Counted from the first letter of the stretch, positions 45,691 to 56,996 are shown. The stretch is 64,000 nt of DNA from Maylandia zebra (GCF_041146795.1 NC_135169.1:13347585-13411584); one strand, 5' to 3'. Notes: a model not told the origin generated them from the sequence alone. Made by a program: numbers and translations.

Positions 45691-48600
45691 TTGAGAGGGT
45701 GCTGGTGGGCGATCTGTCTAGTAAAAACCCTCTCCCCAGACTTCTCTTACCGGCCAAACTTCAAGTACAATCTGTTTTTCACTCGCTTTCAGTACTCATT
45801 GACTCTGGGGCTGAGCAGAACTTTATTGACACCTCGCTCGCCGCCAAGCTGAACATCGCTTTGGAGCCCTTGTCACGCCCTCTCCGCGTGCACGGGCTCT
45901 CTGGTCACCGCCTGCCCGATATCACTCATGTCTCGGAATTCCTTTCGTTGTCTCTCTCGGGCAATCACACGGAGAGGATTTGTTTTTTTGCATTCACGGC
46001 TCCACTCACTCCGCTGGTTCTCGGTCACCCCTGGCTTGTGCTCCATAACCCGCACATTGACTGGGAGAAGGGTGACGTCCTGGGTTGGAGTGTTAATTGT
46101 CACATGTCCTGCCTTCGGGCGGCCACGGCGCCCATTCCGCTTCTGCCCTCTGGTTCGCCGTCCGACTCCCCAGATCTTTCGGCGGTTCCGCGGGTCTATC
46201 ATGACTTGCGTGGCGTGTTCTGCAAGGATCGGGCGCGGTCCCTTCCCCCCCACCGCCCGTATGACTGCGCTATCGATCTCCTTCCGGGGGCTCCGTTGCC
46301 GTCTAGCCGCCTGTACAGCCTCTCCCAGCCGGAGCGGGTCGCTATGGAGCGTTACATCTCTGAGTCGCTCACTACGGGCTTGATCCGTCCCTCCTCCTCC
46401 CCGGTTGCGGCTGGGTTCTTCTTCGTGGACAAGAAGGACGGTTCGTTGCGCCCGTGTATCGACTTTCGTGGCCTTAACCTGATCACTGTCAAGAACAAGT
46501 ATCCTTTGCCGCTGCTTTCCTCTGCTTTTGAGCTGCTCCAGGGCATGACTGTTTTTACTAAGCTGGACCTGCGCAACGCCTACCACCTGGTTCGCATCCG
46601 GGAGGGGGATGAGTGGAAGACGGCCTTCAATACTCACCAGGGGCACTTTGAGTACCTTGTTATGCCCTTCGGCCTCACCAACGCTCCCGCTGTTTTTCAG
46701 ACCATGGTGAACGAGGTGCTTCGTGACTTTGTTAATCGCTGTGTCTTTGTGTACTTGGATGATATTCTCATTTTTTCTAAGTCACTCGCGGAGCATCAGG
46801 TGCATGTGAGACAGGTCCTGCAACGCCTCTTGGAGAACCGGCTGTTTGTGAAGGGGGAGAAGTGTGTGTTCCACGCGCCTGCGGTGGCTTTCCTGGGCTA
46901 TATAGTTGAGAACGGAAATCTACGTACCGACCCTGGGAAGGTGCGTGCGGTGGTTGAATGGCCAGTCCCTCCTAATTGCCGCCAACTGCAACGTTTTCTG
47001 GGATTCGCTAATTTCTACAGGAGATTCATTCGCGATTTCAGTAAAATCTCTCTCCCTCTCACTAGACTCACCTCTCCGAAGGTTCCTTTTCTGTGGGACC
47101 CTGCCGCTCAGCGAGCCTTCGTCCAGCTCAAGGAGAGGTTTTCCTCAGCGCCCATCCTCCGGCAGCCGGACCTCACAAGGCAGTTCGTGGTGGAGGTCGA
47201 CGCTTCTGACTCCGGGGTGGGGGCGGTTCTCTCACAACAGGAGGACGGTAAGCTTCACCCATGTGCTTTCTTCTCTCGCCGTCTCTCACCCGCAGAAAGC
47301 AATTACAACGTCGGGGATCGGGAACTCTTGGCCATAAAACTCGCCTTGGAGGAATGGAGACATTGGCTGGAGGGGGCTGCTCACCCATTCATTGTTTGGA
47401 CGGATCACAAGAACCTGGAGTACATCCGTTCGGCCAGATGCCTCAGTTCTCGGCAAGCCAGGTGGGCATTGTTCTTCGCTCGCTTTGATTTCACCATCAC
47501 CTACAGGCCCGGATCTCGCAACGTGAAACCGGATGCCCTGTCCCGGCAGTTTTCCACCACGGAGGAGGAGTCGGTACCCGAACCAGTTCTGCCGGCGGCC
47601 TGGGTGGTTGGAGCCGTTTCCTGGGAGATTGAATCCCTCATTCAGGAGGCACAAGAGACTGAACCGGATCCTGGGACCGGCCCAACGGGCCGCCTCTTCG
47701 TCCCCTCGGCGGTCCGCTCCCAGGTACTCCAGTGGGCTCACACTGCCCGTTTCTCATGCCACCCCGGGGTCTTCCGTACCCTGTCCTTCCTTCGACGCTA
47801 CTTCTGGTGGCCCACCATGGCGAGGGACGCCAGGGAGTTTGTGACCGCCTGCCCCGCCTGCGCCCAGAACAAGCGGTCAAACCAACCTCCGTCGGGCCAT
47901 CTTCTACCTCTCCCTACGCCGGCTCGAACATGGTCACACATCGCGCTGGACTTCATCACTGGACTGCCTCCTTCTGCAGGTTACACCGCCATACTAACTA
48001 TCATCGACCGTTTCTCTAAGGCCGCACACTTTGTCGCCCTTCCTAAACTCCCTACGGCTCTGGAGACGGCTCGGCTCCTCGCCTCACATGTGTTCAGGCT
48101 CCACGGGATCCCCGAGGACATCGTCTCGGACAGGGGACCACAGTTCACTTCCCGAGTATGGAAGGAGTTTTGCACCGCATTGGGGGCCAAGGTCAGCCTC
48201 TCTTCCGGTTTCCACCCACAGAGCAACGGACAGTCCGAACGGGCTAACCAGGAGTTGGAAGCTGCCCTCCGGTGTGTTGCCTCCCACAATCAATCGACCT
48301 GGAGTGAACAGCTGCCATGGATCGAGTACGCCCACAACAGCCACGCCTCCGCCGCCACGGGCAGGTCACCCTTTGAGGCATCCCTGGGCTACCAACCACC
48401 CCTGCTCCCAGCTGTCGAAGGTGCGCACTCTGTCCCCTCTGTTCAGGCTCACCTCCGCAGGTGCCGCCGGGCCTGGCGTGCTACTCTGGCCGCTCTACTC
48501 CGCACTAAGGAGCGCAACAAAGCCCTCGCTGACCGTCACCGGACACCGGCCCCTGAATACTCCATCGGTCAACAGGTATGGCTGTCTACCCGTTTTGTGC

Positions 48601-49012
48601 CGTTGCGGACGGAGTCTAAGAAGCTGTCACCTCAGTTCATTGGCCCCTTTCCCATAGACTCCATTGTCAACCCTGTGTCCGTTCGCCTCAAGCTGCCTCG
48701 TACCATGCGGATTCACAATGTTTTCCATGTGTCCCAGGTCAAGCCGGTGCTCTCCAGCCCGCTGTGTCCTCCTGCCAGGCCCCCGCCGCCCCCCCCCGGC
48801 TTGTGGGTGGTCAGCTGGTCTATGACATCTCCCGCATCATGGACTCCCGGCGCCGCGGCAGGGGTTTTCAGTACCTGGTGGATTGGGAGGGCTACGGGCT
48901 AGAGGAACATTCCTGGGTGCCTCGGGCGGCTATTCTGGACAGGAATATGCTTCGGGACTTCCATCGCAGGCATCCAGGTAAGCCTGGTGGGTCGCCGGGA
49001 GGCTCCCGTTGA
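45636..49012 (+). pseudogene. Chromovirus pol: protease, RT, RNase H, integrase, chromodomain
   Basis: Pol is open from 45636 to 48902 and overlaps the end of gag by 55 nt in the -1 frame; GCAAAAGGG at 45667-45675 is a candidate slip site. No ATG is needed if it is made by frameshifting. Counting residues from 45654: protease [10 protein letters not shown] (D50), RT with YLDD at 367-370, RNase H with [13 protein letters not shown] and [11 protein letters not shown], integrase zinc-binding region then catalytic D766, D826 and E862 (35 residues between the last two). At the C-run 48789-48798 the frame is lost by one base. The chromodomain ([33 protein letters not shown]) continues in the next frame to a TGA at 49010-49012. 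Chromodomains in this family direct integration through histone marks, so this copy would make an integrase without it. Confidence 0.93.
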
Positions 49013-49020
49013 GGGGGGGG
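49011..49020 (+). promoter_or_regulatory. Polypurine tract
   Basis: GAGGGGGGGG three bases before the 3' LTR, overlapping the chromodomain stop codon. This is the expected plus-strand primer. Confidence 0.85.
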
Positions 49021-49023
49021 TAC

Positions 49024-49519
49024 TGTCATGGTCCCCGTGCCTGCCCAGCCGGCCTCACAAGGCTACACTTGTGTTTTTTTTCTCTTTCTCCCCCTATCTC
49101 TCTGCCTGGGCGGAGCTCACAGCTGGCTCCCGCCCTTGGCTCTCACAGCTGTTGGCGATCAGCTGATTATCGTCTTCTATTTGAGGCTGGGTCACAGATC
49201 CTCTCATCGCGGGATGATTGCGCTACTGACGTTAGTCTACCTTTCCAGCTCCCGTGGTCTTACACCTTTATGCCTTCGTGATTTGTGAGTGATGTCTCCC
49301 TTTCCCTGTTCCAGCTTATCTTCCCGGACCTGTGACCTCCCCGCGGTACGAACGTGTGTGAGGACGTGAGCGAGCGTGAGAGAGAGAGAGCCTTCCCCTA
49401 ATCCCCTGGAACCCTGAATTTCCCGTCACTGTATATATTATTGCACGGGTGTGTAAATAAATCGTGTTCTGAGACATCAACCTGCTCTGCGCTTGAGTCC
49501 CTGCTTTCAGCTCGTGACA
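49024..49519 (+). repeat. 3' LTR
   Basis: A 496-bp copy of the 5' LTR, different by one T in a T run and one C only. It ends CTCGTGACA followed by the target duplication cagaa. Confidence 0.95.
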
Positions 49520-49634
49520 CAGAATCAGAATACTTTATTGATCCCTGGGGGAAATTATTTTTTGTTACAGTGCTCCATTTTAAACCAACATTAAGACAAG
49601 ACAGACAATACGCTAACTAAGAATAGTACAATAT

Positions 49635-49679
49635 ATACATATATATACATACATACATACATACATACATACATACATA
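49635..49679. repeat. (ATAC)n/(AT)n microsatellite in L2 3' UTR
   Basis: A tetranucleotide TACA run corresponding to the TATA-rich 3' UTR of the L2 copies (compare 4689-4712 and 56455-56513). The same spot has expanded differently in each copy. Confidence 0.9.
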
Positions 49680-50907
49680 AGTCACTTATAAATAAATAGT
49701 TGGAAAAGAAACATGTGTAGCTGTAGCAGCAAACAGTGTGTTAAGTGGATGCGTTGTACAGGGAGATGGCCACAGGCAGGAATGATTTCCTGTGTCGTTC
49801 AGTGGTGCTTTTGGGTAATCTCAGTCTCTCACTGAACGAGCTCCTGTGACTGACCAACATGTCATGGAGTGGGTGGGAGGTGTTATCCAACATTGTCTTT
49901 ATCTTGGACAACATCCGCCTCTCCGACACCACCTTGAGGGAGTCCAGCTCCATCCCCACAACATTGCTGGCCTTACGGATCAGTTTATTAAGTCTGTTGG
50001 CATCTGCGACCCCTTTCAGACCCCTTAGCTAAAAAAAAAGACGTGAAAGCGCGTATCACTTTTACTCTCAACAAGCAGCGGGTGCTGTAACGCACACCTA
50101 GCGATGTTATTTCTCTCTCCAACAACTTAGGTTACAATGAGATTAGCATGACCAATTATGCAAATTAGGCGATGACGTCATTTAGCGACTTCTAGCGACT
50201 TTTAGGACAACCAATAGCGATTTTCCTTACTGAGGAGTTGGCGACACTGGTTGCTGCTCCGTCCACGCGCAGACTCAGGTCAGGAAAAGTCGGGAGAAAG
50301 CGCCAGAGTCCAATTTGGGATTACTTTGAATATGACTGTGTTTTGGATAAAGGGACATTTCTAAAGGGAAAAAACTCCCACAAATCTTAAAGTGCACTTG
50401 AAAAGCTCACACCAGAAGGCTAACCTAGCTTACCTTGAGAAGGTAAGGGAGCACACTCAACCCTCTTCCCCAGAAAACAGAAGCTAACCCCAGGCAAGGC
50501 AGCGTGATGCATCCCGAGACAACAGGACGGGGACATCTACATAACTGTGTGAGTCAATTGCCTTCAAAAAGTTTATCAATTCACTTGAACCAAAATTACG
50601 ACCATCCTGGTGCTGCAAGAGTTAATAGTCTCAATACCCAAGGATAAGCAGAAGAGCATGACTGATATGATGGAACGGGGATTTCATTTCACTTAGTTAT
50701 TGCAAACACAACTAAAGCTATAACTGAAACTAATCAAAACTAAACTGAAACTAAGGATTTTCAGAGGAAAAAATAGAAACTAAACTAAACTAGCAAACAA
50801 TTGGTAAAAACTAATTACAACTGACAGGAAATTGAAAATCTGAAGTCGAAACTAAATAAAAATAAAACTAATGAAAATTGCAAAACTATTAAAACCCTGG
50901 TCCAGAC

Positions 50908-53483
50908 TAAGATGGCGTTGGACATCTTCAGGGCGGAAAAGTGTTGGTGTGACCAAGGTGTGGTTTGGCTTGTTGCATATATGTTTCAAGATTATACAGC
51001 TCTGGATGAACCAGTCATGTTTAAGCACTCTAATTAACAGATTGAAAATAGTGACATTAAAGGAAGAATATGCAGCGCCACCCTGTCAGACGCCAGTGAC
51101 GGTGGGGCTCAGTGATTAATCAGGTGAGCTGCATTCATGGCTGAATCAAAACATAGATTCCCCTGCTGTGGTCAGTGAGGGGAAAACAGGGGGAAGTGAA
51201 ATTAAAAGAGGCATGGATAAACGTTTATGTGTGAAGGTTATAAACAGGATAAAAGGGGGTGTTTTACTGTTATTTTAGCATCAGCATTATTATTACATAA
51301 GAATCATATAACAAGCATTGCATTAAACATTTATTGAAGCTATTGACATTACATTAACATTTGTTTTACAGTGATTTTTATAACCTCAGGTTAATCTTCT
51401 ATTTACAGGTGTTAGAATAATCATATAATCTTTCATTGCAGGTGTAACCATGATCATTTTTATACATATTGCAGTTTGTTGCTCATTATAGAGTTGTGCT
51501 CAAGTTAATAAGGGTTAAAAGCTACAGTCAACGCGATGTTTGGCTGATCTATGGACTGGAGTGACTTCGAGCATAGAAGGCCGCACGCGCTTACATAACA
51601 CTGATATCATGCTTTTCTTTGTGCTCTTTTATTCAGTTATATCTTTTGCTAAGTTTTAAGTAGTGGCAGTTGATTAAACAACATTCATTTAATATTACAT
51701 ACCTGATTCCGAGCATTACACACAGATCAACTTAACAATCTGCAAAACCTTGTGGCTGCATTGTTGTGTCTCCATAAGGGACAGTTGGCTCCAGGAGATA
51801 AGTGGGAGTCAGTGCCTGTCCTCGAGGAGGAGAGAATCTTCCTTTGCTGTCTCAGAAATAGTCAACAGGTTCATATTGAAGTGAAGTTCATATTATTACA
51901 GGTTTTGTTTCTTGGCAATTCTGCGGACGCAGGCTCTGGGCAGAGCCAGGAGTTGAACAGATCTAACATGACAATTAAAATGATTTCATTCTCTAACACA
52001 GGATGACAGGACTGGAGCAACGACACTGGATAGGAGAAAGTCTCATACTTTCTAAGATACGAGGTCACTAACCTTTTCTTTTAATTTTCTAGCTCTGTTG
52101 ATTTGACACATGGGAATGTGTCAAAAAAGGGGGGGAAGTTGAGTTTTAACATCAAACAAGGATTATATGAACATTTTTATGACTTCATTTGTGTTTTAAT
52201 GACGTAGGTATGGTAAAGCTTAAGCTAATAGAGGTTTCCGGACTTTTTTATAGAATCCGTGAGAAGCATAAATCATTATTTCCATGTTTAAGCGTTAATC
52301 ATTGAAATGAACTGAATAGCGTTTAGATGATAAAATGCCTGTGTTCATGAGAAGCTGAGTACCACACTGGAGAGGAAACCGTGGGACAGTAGGCGGAAGC
52401 AAACACATGAAAACGGGGGGCAAATGTTAGAATTAAAAATGGCTAATTTGTTTTTGATGTCTTTTGTTAAAATGAGTGGTTTTAATAATTTTCAGACACG
52501 CCTTGCAAATGTGCTTATAATGAGTTGGCACTTGGTCTTTTGAAGGTCATAAGCTTCGTTCGGCGTGATGGTCCGGACTGATATATTGCAGGTATTGACT
52601 TTGAGTGCAGAGGGCTAAATGCAAACACGCTTACACACACATAGGATATGATTAGAATAAGTCCCTGGGACATTCTGAATATTCTAAACCAATTCTGAAT
52701 CGCCAGAAGATCAGTAGATAACAACATTAGATTATTAGGGCTAGGCAGAGAGGTGTTTTGGTTTTCTGTCTCTTACAGAGAAAGGAACAGACACCAGACG
52801 AGGTCACAGATATACGAGGATCCTTCGCAGCAGAGACAGACACAGTGACTGCCGAGACACTAACTGGGTTCAAGTGTCATGGCGCTTGGGCTCCGATTAG
52901 TCACCTCAAAAGGATGGATCCCATAAACACAGCAATAACCATGAAGGGGTTGGCGGAAATCCAGGAACACCAGACCAGCGAGGTTCGAGAGGCTCTTGGT
53001 CAAAAGGGGGACACGTTCCTGTTCCTTTTTCTGGAGGATACACAGGACCGGAGGATACACAGATTGTTGTTTGAAATCGGGGCAGAATAATCCCCTGATC
53101 TGTGCAACGACTGAAGGGTTGTCTAACCCCTGAGGTTGAAGAAAGACGAGCAGATGATCACCCAACTGGACGACACTGGTAGCTGCAGCAATAAAATAGA
53201 GGCTAAAAGCTCCTCGGACAGGGGTTCTAGTCTGAATACGTCTGGAGGGTATAGGTAGCACCAAAATAAAGCTGTGGCAGAACTGGGGAGTGTCATCTGT
53301 ACCTGCTACTGTTGTAATAATAGTTTTTCTTGCATCTGAACTGCGCAAACACAGAGGCCATCTCACATATGGTTCACCCAACAGGGGGACAAAGGACCTG
53401 AGCGGTAAGAAGAAATGAACCCGGCCACACTGGAATGCAGGGTGTAGGTGAGCTCTTTATTCTAAAGAGCTCAACAGGGGGAG
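50908..53483. other. No gene recognised; possible decayed retroelement
   Basis: Flank of the nested block. Purine runs at 52123-52138 and 52408-52425 (the latter followed by TGTTAGAATT) resemble polypurine tracts, and the LTR-like sequence at 53484 is preceded by another. A 173-codon minus-strand frame (53381-52860) and a 110-codon plus-strand frame (52758-53090) overlap, and neither shows a domain I recognise. The region may be the 3' part of an endogenous retrovirus, but I cannot show it. Confidence 0.35.
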
Positions 53484-54050
53484 TGTGGGATTATAATATT
53501 ATTGTATGCCATGTTAGACCCCTAATTAAAGATTGTGAATTATTATGTAGTTTTGGTTTGCATTATTCTCCTGAATTAGAAGAAGGTGATAACTATTGCA
53601 TTTGTTAAACTGATTTGCATTGCATTAGACTGCTGATTTATTGTGAATGAATGATATTGTTTTATGATGCATTATACTGCTGAGTTATAAGAAATACTGT
53701 TCGCAGAAAGTCATCGCCTTATTTGTCTGATTAGAAGAGAACAGAACATACTGGAGTTTTCTGCCCCATCTCAGCAGGAGCAGATAAACAGGGAGCCAAG
53801 GCCGTAGCTTAGGCGCTGTGTGAGAGAAAGAATGTGAATGTTTAGGCTTTTATAATTAGGTGGGGGCCACTAGAGGCTATAAGAGTTTGATCAATGCTCC
53901 ACCATTTTGAGATCTGATGCTGTCTGCGTACAGTGTCCATCTCCCACGCGTGTGACCATTAAAATCATTGTTTGACTTAACCCGGCCGGACCAGTGTTGT
54001 TCTTTTGGCTTTTCCTCTTGTATCCATCCCCAATATTTGAATCCGTAACA
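53484..54050 (+). repeat. LTR of a retrovirus-like element
   Basis: The sequence starts TGTGGGATTATAAT and ends AATCCGTAACA. It is preceded by a purine-rich AACAGGGGGAG (53473-53483) and contains CTATAAGAG (near 53877, TATA-like) and CATTAAAATCATTG (near 53950, polyadenylation-like). This is the organisation of a 3' LTR of about 567 bp. No second copy lies in the window, so target duplications cannot be checked and coding parts upstream are not recognised. Confidence 0.55.
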
Positions 54051-54726
54051 GTTGTTTTCACAGGTGTGCTCTATATCTCAACAATGGCTCATATTAAGAC
54101 GACAGTCTTTCACACAGGTCAAGTGCCTCTATGCACTTCATTAGTTTAAATATTTGCCTATTTTACTTCATCTCATATGTCATTGTACTGAATTTGAGCA
54201 ACCCTAAGCTTAATGCAGATTACTTTTAACAACTATCCACCTCAATTAAATCTATGGTCTGGAGCACAGGCTGTTGTCGAACAAGCTAAAGAATAAACAT
54301 TTTGTGTCAGCAAGGGGTGGGGGAAAGCCATTCACCAGAGCATATCTTAAGTGCTGCTGATGTGGGCTGGCCTTCTCCACACGCTCTTCAAGGCTGATGT
54401 GTTTTCTGAAAACTTCTAACATTTGAATCTCTTCCATTTATAAGCCTGCGATTAACCGCACGGCTCAGGTCCGCGTGAAACCCGCGCAGCCATGGAGCCG
54501 TTGCTCTCTTTTATTTTTATTTAAATACTTTGTGCTGCCAGGAGCAAAGTCCAGCATAAACGTCTGTCACCCTCCGACACACTCTTGGTTGCTTAGGAAT
54601 TCATGATAACAACAACAGCTGCTGACGTCACAGACCACGTGTTCTGCTCCGCACACACTCACACAACAACAACACAAAAAAGGGCTATTGTCCAGCACAA
54701 TCTGGACCCCGCGGAACTTCTCAATA
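54051..54726. other. No gene recognised
   Basis: Flank downstream of the LTR-like sequence. It contains a palindromic CACGTG (54636-54641) and TGACGTCA (54624-54631), and short GT-rich leader-like sequence on the minus strand. No exon is supported. Confidence 0.35.
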
Positions 54727-54926
54727 CCCCACAAAGCGGCGGACCCCACAAAGCGGTCTACATTTCTCCCCACTAAGACGGCGAACCAAAAAAGTTCGAA
54801 CTGCGCAACTCTGCGACTTAATGCTTCTGTACAAAAAAACCCCACTGAGCGGCTTTGTACATCGCCCCACTAAGACGGCGAATTTATCCCCACTAAGCGG
54901 CCATGGACAACGCCCCACTGAGCGGC
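54727..54926. repeat. Seven-copy 14-bp motif array (CCCCACTRAGCGGC)
   Basis: Motif starts are at 54727, 54744, 54768, 54840, 54865, 54888 and 54913. The usual spacing is 23-25 bp and the large gap (72) is three units, so this is a decayed tandem repeat with a period of about 24 bp. Variants include CACAAAGCGG, CACTAAGACGG and CACTGAGCGG. The surrounding sequence read on the minus strand looks like an untranslated leader. Its role is unknown. Confidence 0.75.
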
Positions 54927-55436
54927 GAAGACGTACAGTTATAGAGTTGGACTCTAAACTTACTCGCTGTTGCTTAGCGTGTAGTATAGCCTCAGATCCC
55001 GCCGATCGCCATTCATCAAGGAGAGAAAACAGACAGCTCATTCACTGGGCTGATGACAAACTCTCACGTCTTGGGACTTTACTACAGGAACTTCCTGGCT
55101 GACGTCAGTCTTTCAGCGTGTCTCTTCTCCCCTTGGTGAATGTCGACTCCAGGGCTCCGGCTCTCAAAGGACCAATTAATGATAGGTTTGTAGTTTGAAC
55201 CTATTCGCTGGAACGTTGAAGACAATATAATTACACAGCAAGCAAGACACGAAGTAGGCAAAGTTCTTCTTGTTACTCATGCATGAGGGAGACCTGCCTG
55301 GAGCCAAGTGTCGTTCCACCACTTGACCTCCGTCAGACTCCCAGCCAGGTTCCCCATAGCACTCCTTTTATTGTGGTTACATGAATATGCATAGGGTCAT
55401 AACATACGACGGACGTCTACATACAAACAAAGAGTA

Positions 55437-55438
<2 letters not shown>
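54927..55438. other. No gene recognised
   Basis: Read on the minus strand there is an ACAATAAAAGGAG box near 55372 that could be a TATA-like or polyadenylation motif. With the motif array this may be the 5' end of a retroelement in minus orientation. No coding sequence was recognised. Confidence 0.3.

Positions 55439-55479
<41 letters not shown>
55439..55479. repeat. (GT)n microsatellite
   Basis: About 20 uninterrupted GT units immediately before the L2 copy 2 breakpoint. Confidence 0.97.
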
Positions 55480-55480
<1 letters not shown>

Positions 55481-55485
55481 TAAGT

Positions 55486-56451
55486 GATAAGTTAACAGCG
55501 ATGCAGGTGGATGCTTCTCTGGTGTCCTGGATTGTAGATTACCTGACAGGAAGACCACAATATGTACGTCTCCCACAGTGTGTGTCTGACAAGGTAATCA
55601 ACAGCATAGGGGCACCACAGGGGACTGTCCTCTCCCCCTTCCTCTTCACCCTCTACACCACAGACTTCATCCCCTGCACAGAGACCTGCCATCTTCAGAA
55701 GTTTTCTGATGACTCTGCGGTGGTTGGATGCATCAGCAGGGATGATGAAACAGAGTACCGGGCTGTGGTCGACTCCTTTGTCACGTGGTGTGAACAGAAT
55801 CATCTGCAGCTCAACGTGGCAAAGACCAAGGAATTGATCGTGGACTTCAGGAAGACCAGGAAACACTTGATCCCTGTTTCAATCCAGGGGGTCAGTGTTG
55901 ACATTGTGGAGGACTATAAATACCTTGGAGTACACATTGACAATAAACTGGACTGGGCTAAAAACACCACAGCACTTTACAGAAAGGACCAGAGTCGTCT
56001 CTATTTTTTGAGGTCCTTCAACATCTGCCAGAAAATGCTCAGGATTTTCTACAAGTCTGTTGTGGCCAGTGCGATCCTCTATGCTGTTGCATGCTGGGGG
56101 AGTAGGCTGAGAGTCGCAGATGCCAACAGACTCGATAAACTGATCCGTAAGGCCAGTAATGTTGTGGGGATGGAGCTGGACTCCCTCAAGGTGGTGTCGG
56201 AGAGGAGGATGTTGTCCAAGATAAAGACAATGTTGGATAACACCTCCCACCCACTCCATGACATGCTGGTCAGTCACAGGAGCACGTTCAGTGAGAGACT
56301 GAGATTACCGAAAAGCACCACTGAACGACACAGGAAATCATTCCTGCCTGTGGCCATCTCCCTGTACAAAGCATCCACTTAACACACTGTTTACTGCTAC
56401 AGCTACACATGTTTCTTTTTCAGCTATTTATTGATAAGTGACTTTTATGTA

Positions 56452-56455
<4 letters not shown>
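55486..56455 (+). mobile_element. L2-type LINE, copy 2 (truncated at both ends)
   Basis: Starts at AAGTTAACAGCGATGCAGG, equivalent to 3730 in copy 1. It runs through the stop codon (56382) and the 3' UTR to the AT-rich stretch. The ATTCTG tail is missing because the R2/R4-type LINE begins in the AT repeat. Confidence 0.88.
55487..56382 (+). CDS. L2 LINE reverse transcriptase (C-terminal part, copy 2)
   Basis: An uninterrupted frame of about 298 codons identical at most positions to residues 155-452 of the copy at 3266-4624. It includes GAPQGTVLSPFLFTLYTTDF, the catalytic FSDDSAVVG and the C-terminal SLYKAST. The upstream reading through the GT microsatellite is fortuitous. Being 5'-truncated it has no start codon of its own. 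Confidence 0.85.

Positions 56456-56513
<58 letters not shown>
56455..56513. repeat. (AT)n microsatellite
   Basis: About 29 AT units in the L2 3' UTR. The next LINE (56514) begins at the end of this tract. Confidence 0.97.
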
Positions 56514-56517
<4 letters not shown>

Positions 56518-56631
56518 CAAGCTTGGCCAAGCTTGAAACCTGGATCCCCCGTAGCCGGTTACCAAGATTACGTGAAGTACCCTCAGAAGGTCTGCTAGAT
56601 GATGTTAATGCAGCACTACGGGCAATACCTA

Positions 56632-56831
56632 CAGTGGGGCAAAAAAGTATTTAGTCAGCCACCGATTGTGCAAGTTCCCCCACTTAAAATGATGACAGAG
56701 GTCAGTAATTTGCACCAGAGGTACACTTCAACTGTGAGAGACAGAATGTGAAAAAAAAATCCATGAATTCACATGGTAGGATTTGTAAAGAATTTATTCG
56801 TAAATTAGGGTGGAAAATAAGTATTTGGTCA
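56632..56831 (+). repeat. Tc1 left inverted repeat (IR/DR)
   Basis: A 200-bp arm beginning CAGTGGGG, inverted relative to 58036-58235. Confidence 0.95.
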
Positions 56832-56996
56832 CCTCAAACAAGGAAAATCTCTGGCTCTCACAGACCTGTAACGTCTTCTGTAAGAAGCTTTTCTGTCCCC
56901 CACTCGTTACCTGTATGAATGGCACCTGTTTGAACTCATCATCTGTATAAAAGACACCTGTCCACAGCCTCAAACAGTCAGACTCCAAACTCCGCC

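Larger units (their letters stand above)
44210..49519 (+). mobile_element. Tf1/sushi-type chromovirus (Ty3/Gypsy LTR retrotransposon), innermost layer
   Basis: A complete 5.3-kb element with LTRs of 498 and 496 bp, the 5-bp target duplication cagaa (44205-44209 and 49520-49524), gag, pol (protease, RT, RNase H, integrase), a C-terminal chromodomain, a polypurine tract and a self-priming site. The two LTRs differ only by two single-base length changes (a T run near 44250 and one C near 44359), so the insertion is very recent. It disrupts the ATTCTG tail of an L2 copy. Two 1-nt frameshifts (in gag before the zinc knuckle and at the C-run before the chromodomain) make this copy unlikely to be autonomous as read. 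Confidence 0.95.
44203..50013 (-). mobile_element. L2 LINE tail fragment, third layer
   Basis: Minus-strand L2 copy of about 0.5 kb, 5'-truncated, split into 44203-44209 and 49520-50013 by the chromovirus. The 7-bp tttcaga at 44196-44202 and 50014-50020 is the target duplication. The coding remnant (49999-49741, minus) matches the C-terminus of the L2 at 3258-4828, with MGMELDSLKVVSERRMLSK and an end SLYNAST. It inserted into hAT MITE B. Confidence 0.9.
44154..50249. mobile_element. hAT MITE B, second layer
   Basis: Ends CAGTGTTGCCAAC and GTTGGCGACACTG (inverted), with a perfect 8-bp target duplication gttgctgc at 44146-44153 and 50250-50257. Its own sequence is about 280 bp (44154-44202 plus 50021-50249) with GCGACT/TAGCGA motifs. 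It inserted into hAT element A. Confidence 0.9.
43855..50899. mobile_element. hAT element A, outermost layer of a four-level nest
   Basis: Left end CAAGGTTATTATCGTTAAC, right end AAACTATTAAAACCCTG (imperfect inverted repeats rich in AACTAA motifs). A perfect 8-bp target duplication gtccagac lies at 43847-43854 and 50900-50907. After removal of the inner elements its own sequence is about 0.94 kb (43855-44153 plus 50258-50899). It is non-coding. Confidence 0.9.

Noticed and set aside
45873..46646. A 257-codon open frame on the minus strand within the chromovirus pol
   Set aside because: It is antisense to the clearly conserved protease/RT frame and its composition is explained by the codon bias of pol. 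No domain was recognised.
52123..52138. Purine run that could be a retroviral polypurine tract, followed by TTGAG
   Set aside because: No LTR pair or matching end could be found downstream. A second candidate at 52408 fits no better.
52860..53381. A 173-codon minus-strand open frame upstream of the LTR-like sequence
   Set aside because: No recognisable domain, no splice or start support, and it overlaps an equally unremarkable plus-strand frame. Not called as a gene.
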